The notes below the pieces were generated by a model, which was not told the DNA's origin, made no database searches, and saw only the letters and a list, made by a program, of their open reading frames with translations. The position numbers were made by a program, and so were the translations under genes. Positions 1-9,206 of a DNA stretch of 64,000 nucleotides are shown piece after piece (position 1 is the first letter of the stretch; every line of letters begins with the position of its first letter). The stretch lies in NCBI GenBank assembly GCA_963849365.1, contig CAWKHA010000003.1, positions 496,001-560,000 on the forward strand. Direction: 5' to 3'. The stretch comes from CAVQCJ01 sp963849365. Its GTDB lineage: Bacteria > Actinomycetota > Actinomycetes > Prado026.

Positions 1-689
1 CGTACGACGCCGAGGGCGCCGACGAGCTGGTGTTCCTGGACATCACCGCGAGCAGTGGCGACCGCGCCACGACGTACGACGTCGTCAGCCGCACCGCCGA
101 TCAGGTCTTCATCCCGCTCACGGTCGGCGGCGGTGTGCGCACCGTGCAGGACGTGGACCGGCTGCTGCGCGCCGGCGCCGACAAGGTCGGCGTCAACTCG
201 GCAGCGGTCGCCCGCCCCGAGCTCGTGTCGGAGATCGCCGACCGCTTCGGCGCCCAGGTGCTGGTGCTCAGCGTCGACGCGCGGCGCACGTTGCCGGGCG
301 AGCCCACGACCGCGTCCGGGTTCGAGGTCACCACGCACGGGGGCCGGCGAGGGACAGGCATGGACGCCGTGCAGTGGGCGGCGCGGATGGCTGCGGCGGG
401 CGCGGGCGAGATCCTGCTGAACTCCATGGACGCTGACGGGACCCGGGCCGGCTACGACCTGGCGATGCTCGGCAAGGTGCGCGCTGCGGTGACCGTGCCG
501 GTGATCGCGTCGGGCGGTGCCGGCCGTCTCGAGGACTTCGCGCCCGCGGTCGCGGCCGGGGCCGACGCGGTGCTGGCGGCGAGCGTGTTCCACTTCGGCA
601 CCCTGCGGATCGGCGCCGTGAAGCAGGCGCTGGCCGCGGCCGGCTACCCGGTACGGCTCAGCCTGCCGAGCGCCGCCGGTGCAGGCTGA
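1..689 (+). CDS. hisF: Imidazole glycerol phosphate synthase cyclase subunit HisF, 5' partial
   Basis: HisF forms IGP and AICAR from PRFAR plus ammonia delivered by HisH (histidine pathway, cytosol). The gene is cut by the left edge; the frame is open from base 3, so the true start and the N-terminal catalytic Asp lie outside. Visible TIM-barrel hallmarks are the phosphate loop TVGGGVRT, the second catalytic Asp region NSMDADGT, and the C-terminal phosphate loop IASGGAG. About 228 residues are present of a usual 250-260. The last 32 bases overlap the 3' end of the convergent methyltransferase gene. Confidence 0.96.
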   Translation, partial: YDAEGADELVFLDITASSGDRATTYDVVSRTADQVFIPLTVGGGVRTVQDVDRLLRAGADKVGVNSAAVARPELVSEIADRFGAQVLVLSVDARRTLPGEPTTASGFEVTTHGGRRGTGMDAVQWAARMAAAGAGEILLNSMDADGTRAGYDLAMLGKVRAAVTVPVIASGGAGRLEDFAPAVAAGADAVLAASVFHFGTLRIGAVKQALAAAGYPVRLSLPSAAGAG

Positions 690-1290
690 CGGCGTAGCCG
701 CCGCCGTCGTACCTGGCGCCGTCCCACGTCGCCAGCCGCGCGTGCAGGTCGAGGCCGGCCGCAGCGCACCACGCGTCGTAGGAGGGCAGGTCGACGGGTG
801 CGAAGGCCAGCGGGAGATGGTCGGGGTGGAGCCCGAACCCGGCGACGAGCGTCCCCTCGGGTCGTAGCAGCGCGGCCAGGTTGGCGACGGCGCGCGGCTC
901 GGAGCCTTCGGCCAGCAGGGGGATGACGTTGCCGGCCGCCACCACGAGGTCGAATCCCTCGCTCAGCTCCGGCGAGCGGGTGTCGAGCTCGGACAGGTCG
1001 GCGAGCAGCCACCGCACGTCGGAGGAGCCGCGCTGCGCCTGGGCCAGCATCGACGCGTCGGCATCGACACCGACGCACGCGTAGCCCAGCTGCGCCAGCC
1101 GGACCGCCACCCGGCCGGTACCGCACCCCGCGTCGAGCACGTCCGCGCCAGGCGGCACCAGCGACGCGCACAGGGTCGCCTCGCCGTGCACGTCAACCCC
1201 GGTCGCCGCCAGGTGCTCGAAGCGCGCCGCGTACTCCGCGCCGTCCGCTCCGCCGGCCAGCCCGGTCCAGCGGTTCGAGCCATCCGCCAT
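658..1290 (-). CDS. Class I SAM-dependent methyltransferase
   Basis: A 210-residue Rossmann-type methyltransferase of the Methyltransf_25/11 kind. Motif I is VLDAGCGTGR near residue 52, followed by the acidic SAM-ribose residue in GVDADASML. The later strand VVAAGNVIPLL and the motif LLRPEGTLVAGFG are also typical. The substrate cannot be read from the sequence. I start at the ATG at 1290 (MADGSNRW) because the upstream in-frame extension to 1362 runs into palindromic DNA. The gene is convergent with hisF and overlaps its last 32 nt. The association with his genes is positional only. Confidence 0.85.
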   Translation of the reverse strand: MADGSNRWTGLAGGADGAEYAARFEHLAATGVDVHGEATLCASLVPPGADVLDAGCGTGRVAVRLAQLGYACVGVDADASMLAQAQRGSSDVRWLLADLSELDTRSPELSEGFDLVVAAGNVIPLLAEGSEPRAVANLAALLRPEGTLVAGFGLHPDHLPLAFAPVDLPSYDAWCAAAGLDLHARLATWDGARYDGGGYAVSLHRRRSAG

Positions 1291-1320
1291 GACGCGATCC
1301 TGCCACGCCGCCCTCGGCCC

Positions 1321-1381
1321 GTTGATCCTGAGCGACACGCCGGCGACACACCTTCGGGGCACCGTTCTGCTCGAGATCGAC
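1321..1381. repeat. Imperfect palindrome of the GATCnTGAG family (copy A)
   Basis: Left arm GTTGATCCTGAGC (1321-1333) faces GCTCGAGATCGAC (1369-1381), with 10 of 13 positions pairing. The inner left part closely resembles copy B at 45006 (shared GTTGATC-TGAGC and ACGCCGGC). It lies between two minus-strand genes, just upstream of the methyltransferase start. This looks like a decayed copy of the family. Confidence 0.6.
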
Positions 1382-1398
1382 GCGTGCGGGAAGCGCGG

Positions 1399-2019
1399 TC
1401 AGATGTCCAGGGCGGTCCCCGCGAAGGAGCGGACCGCGTCCGGGTCGCCGCCGACCTGGACGCGCGCCTGCGCCTTCCGGCCGTAGGCGTAAAGGAGCAG
1501 CTCGCTGGCCGGACCGGTCAGCGTCACCGCGGGCTCGCCGTTGTTGACCGTGTGGGTGCGCCCGTCGGGCAGGGCCAGGACCACCCCGACCGGAGCGCGG
1601 CGGAAGAACGCCCGGCCGCGGCTGCGCAGCACCCGCCACAGCACGCCCTCGCGGCGGGCGTCCTCGGGCAGCGGTGCCCAGTCCGGCCTGGCGCGCCGGA
1701 CGTCCTCGGTGTGCACGAAGAACTCGGTCGTGTTGAACAGGTCGTCGAGCGGACCGATGACGAACGGCGGTCTGTTGCGCACCTTGGCGACGAGCTCCGG
1801 CCACGGTCCGGCGGCCAGGCCGGCCTGGACGTGGCGGGTGTGGCCGGACATGGGTCCGAACACGATGCCCGGTGAGGCGTCGGGTCGCCGCTCGCGCAGG
1901 ACCACGTGAGCGGCCAGGTCACGGGTCGACCAGCCGCTGCACAGGGTCGGGGCGTCCGGCCCGGCCGACTGGAGCTCGTCGGCGAGTCGGGCCCGCTCGG
2001 CCTCGGCCAGGGTGGTCAT
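1399..2019 (-). CDS. TIGR03085 family protein (DinB / mycothiol maleylpyruvate isomerase-like fold)
   Basis: A 206-residue protein resembling the actinobacterial TIGR03085 family, related to the metal-binding N-terminal domain of mycothiol-dependent maleylpyruvate isomerases. Visible features are the N-terminus MTTLAEAERARL, the motif PTLCSGWSTRDLAAHVV with the helix-2 His, and FFVHTEDVRRA with a second His, consistent with a His-metal site. The start at 2019 gives the usual N-terminus; the longer frame would run into a palindrome. Family members commonly sit next to hisI, as here. The catalytic role is unknown; thiol-cofactor chemistry is a family-level inference. Confidence 0.85.
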   Translation of the reverse strand: MTTLAEAERARLADELQSAGPDAPTLCSGWSTRDLAAHVVLRERRPDASPGIVFGPMSGHTRHVQAGLAAGPWPELVAKVRNRPPFVIGPLDDLFNTTEFFVHTEDVRRARPDWAPLPEDARREGVLWRVLRSRGRAFFRRAPVGVVLALPDGRTHTVNNGEPAVTLTGPASELLLYAYGRKAQARVQVGGDPDAVRSFAGTALDI

Positions 2020-2052
2020 GCGGTCCAGGCTATGCGAGGCGGAAGCCTGGCC

Positions 2053-2122
2053 GTTCCACTCCCGCTGTGGTCGCGACCGGCCCGGTCGACCGGGCTGACC
2101 ACGACCAGAGCGGGAGTGGAAC
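2053..2122. repeat. Long nested palindrome in the divergent TIGR03085 / hisI promoter region
   Basis: Perfect 14-bp outer arms GTTCCACTCCCGCT (2053-2066) and AGCGGGAGTGGAAC (2109-2122) enclose a GTGGTC/GACCAC helix (2067-2072, 2097-2102) and a perfect inner CCCGGTCGACCGGG. It fills half of the 137-nt gap between divergent genes and ends about 23 nt before the putative hisI -10 box. It could be a mobile palindromic repeat or an operator. Its arms differ from the GATCnTGAG family. Confidence 0.7.
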
Positions 2123-2156
2123 GTGGCGTGGCCTGCCGATCGCCCACAATGGGGGC

Positions 2157-2630
2157 ATGCCAGCACCTGTCGAGCTCGACCCGGCCGTCGCCGCACTGCT
2201 CAAGCGCGATGCGAACGGGCTCGTCGCCGCGGTCGCCCAGCAGTGGGACACCGGCGAGGTGCTGATGGTGGGGTGGATGGACGACGAGGCGCTGCGCCGG
2301 ACGCTGACCACGGGACGCGCCACGTACTTCAGCCGCAGCCGCCAGGACTACTGGCGCAAGGGCGACACGTCCGGACACGTCCAGCTGGTCCGGGAGGTGC
2401 GCCTGGACTGCGACGGCGACGCCCTGCTGGTGAAGGTCGAGCAGGTGGGCGCCGCCTGTCACACCGGGGACCGCAGCTGTTTCGACGCGCGGCCAGCTAC
2501 CGGGCTCGCACGACGAGCTCGTGTCCGGGTGAGCAGCCGCTGCAGCGGCTGTCCAGCCGGACACGAGGTGTGCTGGAGGCCGTCAGGCCAGCGACGGGCT
2601 GGTTCTGGAACTTGCGGTAGGCGAACGTGA
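2157..2630 (+). CDS. hisI: Phosphoribosyl-AMP cyclohydrolase HisI with altered C-terminus
   Basis: HisI opens the adenine ring of PR-AMP in histidine synthesis. The core is complete: QQWDTGEVLMVGWM, then DYWRKGDTSGHVQ, the acidic metal site RLDCDGDALL, and the zinc motif CHTGDRSCF near residue 101. Most family members end 5-20 residues later; here the frame continues about 45 residues of Arg/Cys-rich sequence through a hairpin (2518-2567) to a stop at 2630. The ATG at 2157 is preceded 6 nt upstream by CACAAT, a plausible -10 box for a leaderless transcript. The tail is probably an accident of the inserted palindrome; the core looks functional. Confidence 0.93.
   Translation: MPAPVELDPAVAALLKRDANGLVAAVAQQWDTGEVLMVGWMDDEALRRTLTTGRATYFSRSRQDYWRKGDTSGHVQLVREVRLDCDGDALLVKVEQVGAACHTGDRSCFDARPATGLARRARVRVSSRCSGCPAGHEVCWRPSGQRRAGSGTCGRRT
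2518..2567. terminator. Hairpin between hisI and the convergent broken gene, possible bidirectional terminator
   Basis: Outer arms CTCGTGTCCGG (2518-2528) and CCGGACACGAG (2557-2567) enclose a perfect 18-nt palindrome CAGCCGCTGCAGCGGCTG (2534-2551). It lies inside the present hisI reading frame, after the conserved core, and before the 3' end of the minus-strand pseudogene. There is no U-tract, so termination is inferred from position only. It may be an inserted palindromic repeat. Confidence 0.55.
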
Positions 2631-3521
2631 GTGCCAGGAGCGTGACCGGAATCGTCACGATGAGACCGATCGCCGCACAGGAGGGCGCCGATGAACGTCG
2701 CGACGAGTACGCCGATGATGAGGACGACGATCGAGCCGATGTTGCTTGCTGACGAGGCGGACGCTCGCCATGATCGCGTCCCAGGGCCGCCATGTTCTTG
2801 TCCAGGACGAAGAACAGCTAGAACGGCGTGAAGAAGAGAACGAGCGCGCGAGGAAGTAGCAGCAGGAAGGCCGATCGCGTAGGCCGCGGCCACGATGACG
2901 CCGCCGACAGCGACGGTGCCGATTTTCTCGAACTTGAAGAAGTCGCCGATCTCGACCTTCCTGCCGTTCGCGATGGCGAGCGCTCCGTGGATGAAGTTCG
3001 GCCTACAGGAACGCGACCAGGACGATCAGATCACGAACGCCGACAGCGCTGCGAAGCAGGAGGAACGCCAGGAAGACGTGCCCCCGGAGGTGGAGATCGT
3101 GCCCGTGTCCTGGTTGATCGTCACCGTGGCTTGTTGTTGTTGAGCAGAACGCCGCCCAGGATGAAGTAGACAGACGACCTGGATGATCGCGATGCCCGAC
3201 GAAGTAGATCAGGGCCGACGACGATGACTGCGGCGGCGTTCGGCTGGAACTTCTGCCCAGCCCCAGGTGAACGCGTCGCCGACCGAGAACGGGCCGGTCG
3301 GCTGCGCGGAGGTGCCGGCCGGCTGCCCGTACGCCGGGCGGAGGCGGCGGCGGGGCCGGCGGCACCTGCCCGTATCCGGGCGGCGGCGGAGGAGGCGGCG
3401 GTGGGGGTGGCGGAGGAGGTGGGGGTGGCGGGGTGGCGCGCCGTAGTGGGCGGCGGCGGATGGGCGGCTGCGACCGGAGGCTGCGGCTCGGGTTCTCCGG
3501 AGGCAGGGTCGGGTCGGACAT
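2583..3521 (-). pseudogene. Multiply frameshifted proline-rich multi-spanning membrane protein
   Basis: Read on the minus strand from the ATG at 3521 (GAAGGGG ribosome site upstream), the frames can be joined: MSDPTLPPENP, a Pro-rich stretch ending PPPGYGQV, then QPTGPFSVGDAFTWGWA, KFQPNAAAVIVVG, LIYFVG, YFILGGVLLNNN, ALAIANGRKVEIGDFFKFE, GSIVVLIIGVLVATFIGALLCG, and finally LLALTFAYRKFQNQPVA. This is the layout of an actinobacterial Pro-rich N-terminus plus DUF4870-like or glycerophosphoryl-diesterase-type membrane region. At least ten single-base insertions or deletions break it, including inside GWA/KFQ, VVG/LIY, NNNK/ATV and LCG/IGL. Third-codon GC stays high between them. It is either a very young pseudogene or a patch of sequencing error. 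Confidence 0.75.
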
Positions 3522-3658
3522 CGCGTACCCCTTCAGCGGACGACATGCCGCGGGACGATCACGGTCGGCGCCGAACCTAGCGATCAGCGGGGGCGGGACG
3601 GAAGGGTTTCACCCTGCGACGCGCCGGTCTCCCGAACGGATTTGCGAGACTGTCCGGC

Positions 3659-5203
<1,545 letters not shown>

Positions 5204-5209
5204 GCCGAC

Positions 5210-5839
5210 GTGGGCCAGGACCCGCCCGGCGGGCCGCGCCGAGAGCTCGGCGTGGTCGTGGCTGTGCTGCTGGTCGGCGGCGCGATCGCGCTGGTGATCG
5301 CGCAGGCCGCCTGGGTGCATGTCGAGGTCACTGGTGGCGCCGTGGCGATCGCTGTCGGGACCCGTCTGGCGCTCGACCTGACCGGGACGGAGGTGGCCCC
5401 GGCTGTGGTGCCGTTGGCGGTCCTGGCGATGGCGGGGGCGTTCGGGTTGTTCGCGACGCGTGGCGGGGTCCGCCGTGTGCTCGGCATGCTGCTCGCCCTG
5501 GCCGGCGCAGGCATGATCGTTGCCGCCGCCCAGGTGCTCAGTGCGCCGCGCCAGGGGAGCGCGGGCGCCCTCACCCGCCAGTCCGTCGACGCCGTCACGG
5601 CGGCCGAGGCGACGTACACCGTGTCCTGGTGGTGGCCCCTGCTGGCGGCCCTCGGTGGCGCTCTGGTCCTTGCTGCCGGCGTGGGAGCAGCCGTGCGCAG
5701 CGGCGGCTGGCCGGCGATGGGTTCGCGCTTCGACGCACCGACGCGCGCTCCCGAGCGACCCCGGACGGATCCCTGGGCGGCGCTCGACCGCGGCGAGGAC
5801 CCGACTGCTGTCGAGTCGACGACCGACCTGCCAGAATGA
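5210..5839 (+). CDS. Trp biosynthesis-associated membrane protein (TIGR02234 type)
   Basis: A 209-residue integral membrane protein with four hydrophobic segments (about residues 14-33, 60-82, 87-108 and 141-162), the motif AAWVHVEVTG after the first helix, and VSWWWPLLAALGGAL before the last. A soluble acidic tail follows. The position directly after trpE and the GTG start 6 nt downstream are typical of the Trp_oprn_chp family in actinobacteria. Its function is not established; a role in precursor transport or in coupling to the membrane would be guesswork. Confidence 0.85.
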   Translation: MGQDPPGGPRRELGVVVAVLLVGGAIALVIAQAAWVHVEVTGGAVAIAVGTRLALDLTGTEVAPAVVPLAVLAMAGAFGLFATRGGVRRVLGMLLALAGAGMIVAAAQVLSAPRQGSAGALTRQSVDAVTAAEATYTVSWWWPLLAALGGALVLAAGVGAAVRSGGWPAMGSRFDAPTRAPERPRTDPWAALDRGEDPTAVESTTDLPE

Positions 5840-5881
5840 CCCGCACGCGAAGCGACGACCGAGCAGTGGAGGGCGACTGCG

Positions 5882-6133
5882 ATGAGCTCCGGGGAGCACC
5901 AGCACGTTGACAAGGAAGGCAACTCGGTGGCCGCCTGGACGGCCGTCTCGATCATCACCCTCGGCTTCCTGATCGGTGCTGTGGCATTCCCGTTGCAGTC
6001 GCCCTGGCTGTTCTGGACCGGCATCGTGGTCGCACTGCTGGGAGTCGTGGCCGGGAAGGTCTTGGCGATGATGGGCTTCGGTGTCGACGGGCCCGGGCAC
6101 CCGATCGCGTCGGACACCGTCACCGACTCCTGA
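5882..6133 (+). CDS. HGxxPAAW-type small membrane protein
   Basis: An 83-residue protein with two transmembrane helices (about residues 19-38 and 43-64) and a GFGVDGPGH tail. The N-terminal signature region, usually HGxxPAAW, is here the divergent HVDKEGNSVAAW. This family regularly sits between the trp membrane protein and trpC in actinobacteria, as here. The function is unknown. The ATG at 5882 is preceded by a weak GGAGGGCGAC-type ribosome site. Confidence 0.8.
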   Translation: MSSGEHQHVDKEGNSVAAWTAVSIITLGFLIGAVAFPLQSPWLFWTGIVVALLGVVAGKVLAMMGFGVDGPGHPIASDTVTDS

Positions 6134-6223
6134 CAGGTCGAGCGACGCGCTCGCGGCAAGGCTTTACGACACCCTGACGTTCGCCTCACGGCCAGGTGAT
6201 CGTCCGCATGCCACGCTGACGTC

Positions 6224-6946
6224 GTGGACGGCGCGGGCGGCAAGGGGCTGGTCCTCGTCGTCGAGGACGAGCGGGCGATCGCCGACCTCCTCCGCATGTA
6301 CCTCACCCGCGAGGGCTTCGGCGTGCACGTCGAGCACGACGGCTCGGCCGGGCTGGCGGCCGCCCGTGCGCTGCGGCCCGTGGCGGTGGTGCTCGACGTC
6401 GGCCTTCCCGGCCTGGACGGCACCGAGGTCTGCCGCCGGCTGCGCGCGGACGGCGACTGGACCCCGGTCGTGTTCGTCACCGCCCGGGACGACGAGGTGG
6501 ACCGCATCCTCGGCCTGGAGCTGGGCGCCGACGACTACGTGACCAAGCCGTTCAGCCCGCGTGAGCTGGTCGCCCGGGTCCGGGCGGTCCTGCGCCGCAC
6601 CGTGGGCGGTGGACCGGGCGGACCCGGCGACGAGCCGGTGTACCGGCTTGGGTCGCTGACCGTCGACCCGTCCCGCCGCCGGGTGACGGCGGCCGGAGCC
6701 GAGGTGCGGCTGACGGCGACCGAGTTCGACCTGCTGGTGCACCTGGTGCGCCGCCCGGGACGGGTGTACGAGCGCGAGCAGCTGCTGTCCCAGGTGTGGG
6801 GGTACGAGGCCGCGGCCGGCACCCGTACGGTCGACGTGCACGTCGCCCAGCTGCGGGCCAAGCTCGGCGTGGCGAGCCCGATCCGGACGGTTCGAGGGGT
6901 GGGCTACTCGGCCGAGGGACCCGCTGCGGGCGGGGCGGATGCCTGA
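6224..6946 (+). CDS. OmpR/PhoB-family response regulator
   Basis: A 240-residue two-component regulator. The receiver domain (about 9-122) has the acidic pocket VVEDE, the phospho-acceptor Asp58 in VLDVGLPG, the T in FVTARDD and Lys108 in DYVTKPFSP. The C-terminal winged helix has LTATEFDLLVHLVRRPGRVYERE and the terminal RTVRGVGYS. It overlaps its kinase gene by 8 nt, so the pair is one system. The pair interrupts the trp cluster. The GTG start at 6224 fits the receiver's usual N-terminus. The signal is unknown. Confidence 0.93.
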   Translation: MDGAGGKGLVLVVEDERAIADLLRMYLTREGFGVHVEHDGSAGLAAARALRPVAVVLDVGLPGLDGTEVCRRLRADGDWTPVVFVTARDDEVDRILGLELGADDYVTKPFSPRELVARVRAVLRRTVGGGPGGPGDEPVYRLGSLTVDPSRRRVTAAGAEVRLTATEFDLLVHLVRRPGRVYEREQLLSQVWGYEAAAGTRTVDVHVAQLRAKLGVASPIRTVRGVGYSAEGPAAGGADA

Positions 6947-8342
6947 CGCGCGGGCCCGCACGCGGGACCGGCTCGCGACCCGGATCACGCTGGTCTCGCT
7001 CACGGTCGCGTTCGTCGCCGTGGCCATCGCCGGGCTGGTGTCGTACGGGCTGGTCCGTGGCGCCGCCCAGGACCAGGCCCGGGTGAGCCTGGCCCGGCAG
7101 GCGGACCTGCTGGCGACGACCCTGGACCGGGGGACCGCGCAGCGACCGGCGGCCGTCACCGCGCTGCTGCGCCGGCAGCAGGTGACCGTTGACCTCGTCG
7201 GCCCCGGCGAGCCGCTGCCCGCGTACCTCACCGCCGCCGACGTCGGCGCGCTCGAGTCCGGCCAGCAGCTGTCCGACATGCGCACCCGGCCGAACGGAAC
7301 CGAGGTGATGGTCGAGGGCCGGACGCTGACCGGTGGCCGGGCGGTGGTGCTCGCGCAGCCGACGTCGGTCGCCGAGGGGTCGGCCACCAACAGCCGGCGA
7401 CGGCTCCTGCTGCCGCTGCTGCTCGGGCTCGTCGGCGCCGGGCTGGCCGGCCTGCTGCTGGCCCGGCGGCTGGCCCGGCCGCTCCAGGACGCCGCCACCG
7501 CGGCGCACCGGCTGGCGAGCGGGTCGCGCGACGTGCGGCTGCGGCCGGAGGGTCCGTACGAGGTGGCCGAGCTGGCCGACGCGCTGAACCGCCTGAACGC
7601 CGCGCTGGCCACAAGCGAGGGGCGAGAGCGCGAGTTCCTGCTGTCGGTGTCGCACGAGCTGCGGACCCCGCTGACCGCGGTGCGCGGCTATGCGGAGGCG
7701 CTGGCCGACGGCGTGGTGCCGCCCGACGACGTCGGCCGTACGGGGTCGGTGATGCTCGCCGAGGCCGAGCGGCTGGACCGGCTGGTCGGCGACCTGCTCG
7801 ACCTGGCGCGGCTGCGTGCGCAGGACTTCCGGCTGGACTTCGCCGACGTCGACCTGACCGCGCTCGTGCAACAGGCCGGCGAGGTGTGGCGTGACCGCTG
7901 CAGCCGGGAGGGGGTCGAGCTGCGCGTGCAGACGTCCGGCACGCCGCTCGTGGTGCGCACCGACCCGACCCGGGTCCGCCAGATCGTCGACGGCCTGGCC
8001 GAGAACGCGCTGCGGGTGACCCCGGCCGGCCGCCCGGTGGTGCTGGCCGCGGGTCCGGACCCACGGTTCCCCGGCTGGGCGTGGATCGAGGTGCGCGACG
8101 GGGGGCCGGGACTGACCGACGAGGACCTGCAGGTGGCGTTCGAGCGCAGCGCGCTCTACGAGCGCTACCGCGGCGTGCGCCGGGTGGGGACCGGCTTCGG
8201 GCTCGCCCTCGTGCACGGACTGGCGCTACGGCTCGGCGGCGACGCCGTGGCCGGCCGCGCACCGGAGGGGGGTGCGCGTTTCTCGGTCCGGCTCCCGGTC
8301 GGGGGAGCGGGCTCGGCGCCGCCCGCGACCCGGCTACCCTGA
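6939..8342 (+). CDS. Membrane sensor histidine kinase
   Basis: A 467-residue kinase. Transmembrane helices at about 17-40 and 155-176 flank a roughly 110-residue extracellular sensor region with no recognisable fold. A HAMP linker (ARPLQDAATAAHRLASG) leads to the HisKA box SVSHELRTPLTAV with His239, then a HATPase_c domain with the N box LAENALRV, the G1 box VRDGGPGL and the G2 box GTGFGLAL. It is translationally coupled to the response regulator upstream. The partner is clear; the stimulus is not. It is probably unrelated to tryptophan. Confidence 0.93.
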   Translation: MPDARARTRDRLATRITLVSLTVAFVAVAIAGLVSYGLVRGAAQDQARVSLARQADLLATTLDRGTAQRPAAVTALLRRQQVTVDLVGPGEPLPAYLTAADVGALESGQQLSDMRTRPNGTEVMVEGRTLTGGRAVVLAQPTSVAEGSATNSRRRLLLPLLLGLVGAGLAGLLLARRLARPLQDAATAAHRLASGSRDVRLRPEGPYEVAELADALNRLNAALATSEGREREFLLSVSHELRTPLTAVRGYAEALADGVVPPDDVGRTGSVMLAEAERLDRLVGDLLDLARLRAQDFRLDFADVDLTALVQQAGEVWRDRCSREGVELRVQTSGTPLVVRTDPTRVRQIVDGLAENALRVTPAGRPVVLAAGPDPRFPGWAWIEVRDGGPGLTDEDLQVAFERSALYERYRGVRRVGTGFGLALVHGLALRLGGDAVAGRAPEGGARFSVRLPVGGAGSAPPATRLP

Positions 8343-8393
8343 GGGCCGGACCGCACGGACGTGCGGTTGTCGCGGCGGAGGGGCAGGCCACGC

Positions 8394-9206
8394 GTGACCG
8401 TGCTCGACGAGATCCTCGAAGGCGTCCGCGCCGACCTGGCCGCGCGCCAGGCGCTGCTGCCGCTGGAGGAGCTCAAGGCCGCCGCCGCGGCTCGCCGCCC
8501 CGCCCTCGACGGCTTCGCCGCCCTGCGCGGTGACGACGGGGTGCGGGTCATCGCCGAGGTCAAGCGGAGCAGCCCGTCCAAGGGTGAGCTCGCGAGCATC
8601 GACGACCCGGCCGCGCTGGCCGCCGACTTCGAGGCCGGTGGCGCCGCGTGCATCAGCGTGCTCACCGAGCAGCGCCGCTTCGGCGGCACGCTCGCCGACC
8701 TCGAAGCGGTACGTGCCGCCGTGGACGTCCCGGTGCTGCGCAAGGACTTCGTCGTCTCGAGCTACCAGCTGTGGGAGGCCCGGGCCCGCGGCGCCGACCT
8801 GGTGCTGCTGATCGTCGCGGCGCTGGAGCAGGAGGCGCTGGTCTCGCTGGTCGAGCGTGCGGTGTCGATCGGGCTGACCCCGCTGGTCGAGGTGCACGAC
8901 GCGGTCGAGGCCGAGCGGGCCGTGCTGGCCGGTGCCCGGGTCATCGGGGTGAACGCCCGCGACCTGCGCACGCTCGAGGTGGACCGGTCCACGTTCGCCC
9001 GGGTCGTCCCGTTCCTGCCGGACACCGTGGTCAAGGTGGCCGAGTCCGGGGTCCGCGGCCCGCACGACCTGATCGAGTACGCCCGCGCCGGTGCCGACGC
9101 CGTCCTGGTCGGCGAGTCGCTGGTGACCGGCCGCGACCCCCGCGCCGCCGTGCACGAGCTGGTCAACGCCGCCAGCCACCCGGCGTTGCGGCACGACAAG
9201 GGATGA
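8394..9206 (+). CDS. trpC: Indole-3-glycerol phosphate synthase
   Basis: TrpC cyclises CdRP to indole-3-glycerol phosphate with loss of CO2. The 270-residue TIM barrel has the signature VIAEVKRSSPSKGEL, the lysine loop VLRKDFVV, GVNARDLRTLEVD and AESGVRG. The GTG at 8394 (VTVLDEIL) gives the family N-terminus; the 11-codon extension upstream does not. A TACCCT box at 8335-8340 could drive trpCBA independently of the kinase gene. Its stop overlaps the trpB start (ATGA). Confidence 0.97.
   Translation: MTVLDEILEGVRADLAARQALLPLEELKAAAAARRPALDGFAALRGDDGVRVIAEVKRSSPSKGELASIDDPAALAADFEAGGAACISVLTEQRRFGGTLADLEAVRAAVDVPVLRKDFVVSSYQLWEARARGADLVLLIVAALEQEALVSLVERAVSIGLTPLVEVHDAVEAERAVLAGARVIGVNARDLRTLEVDRSTFARVVPFLPDTVVKVAESGVRGPHDLIEYARAGADAVLVGESLVTGRDPRAAVHELVNAASHPALRHDKG

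Noticed and set aside
658..689. hisF/methyltransferase overlap as a sign of fusion or error
   Set aside because: Both proteins keep family-like C-termini; a 32-nt convergent overlap is ordinary in dense genomes.
2828..3169. Short plus-strand frames inside the broken membrane gene
   Set aside because: The minus strand, read across frames, gives a far better membrane-protein sequence; the plus frames have none.
3360..3430. Low-complexity GGCGGAGG-type repeat
   Set aside because: It is the proline-codon tract of the broken minus-strand gene, not a CRISPR or satellite repeat.
3522..3658. trp attenuator or Trp-rich leader peptide
   Set aside because: No small frame with tandem TGG codons and no terminator hairpin precede trpE.
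6134..6223. Direct repeats before the response regulator as a PhoP/PhoB-type operator
   Set aside because: TTCGCC/CTCACGG-like elements are too weak and irregular to support a site.
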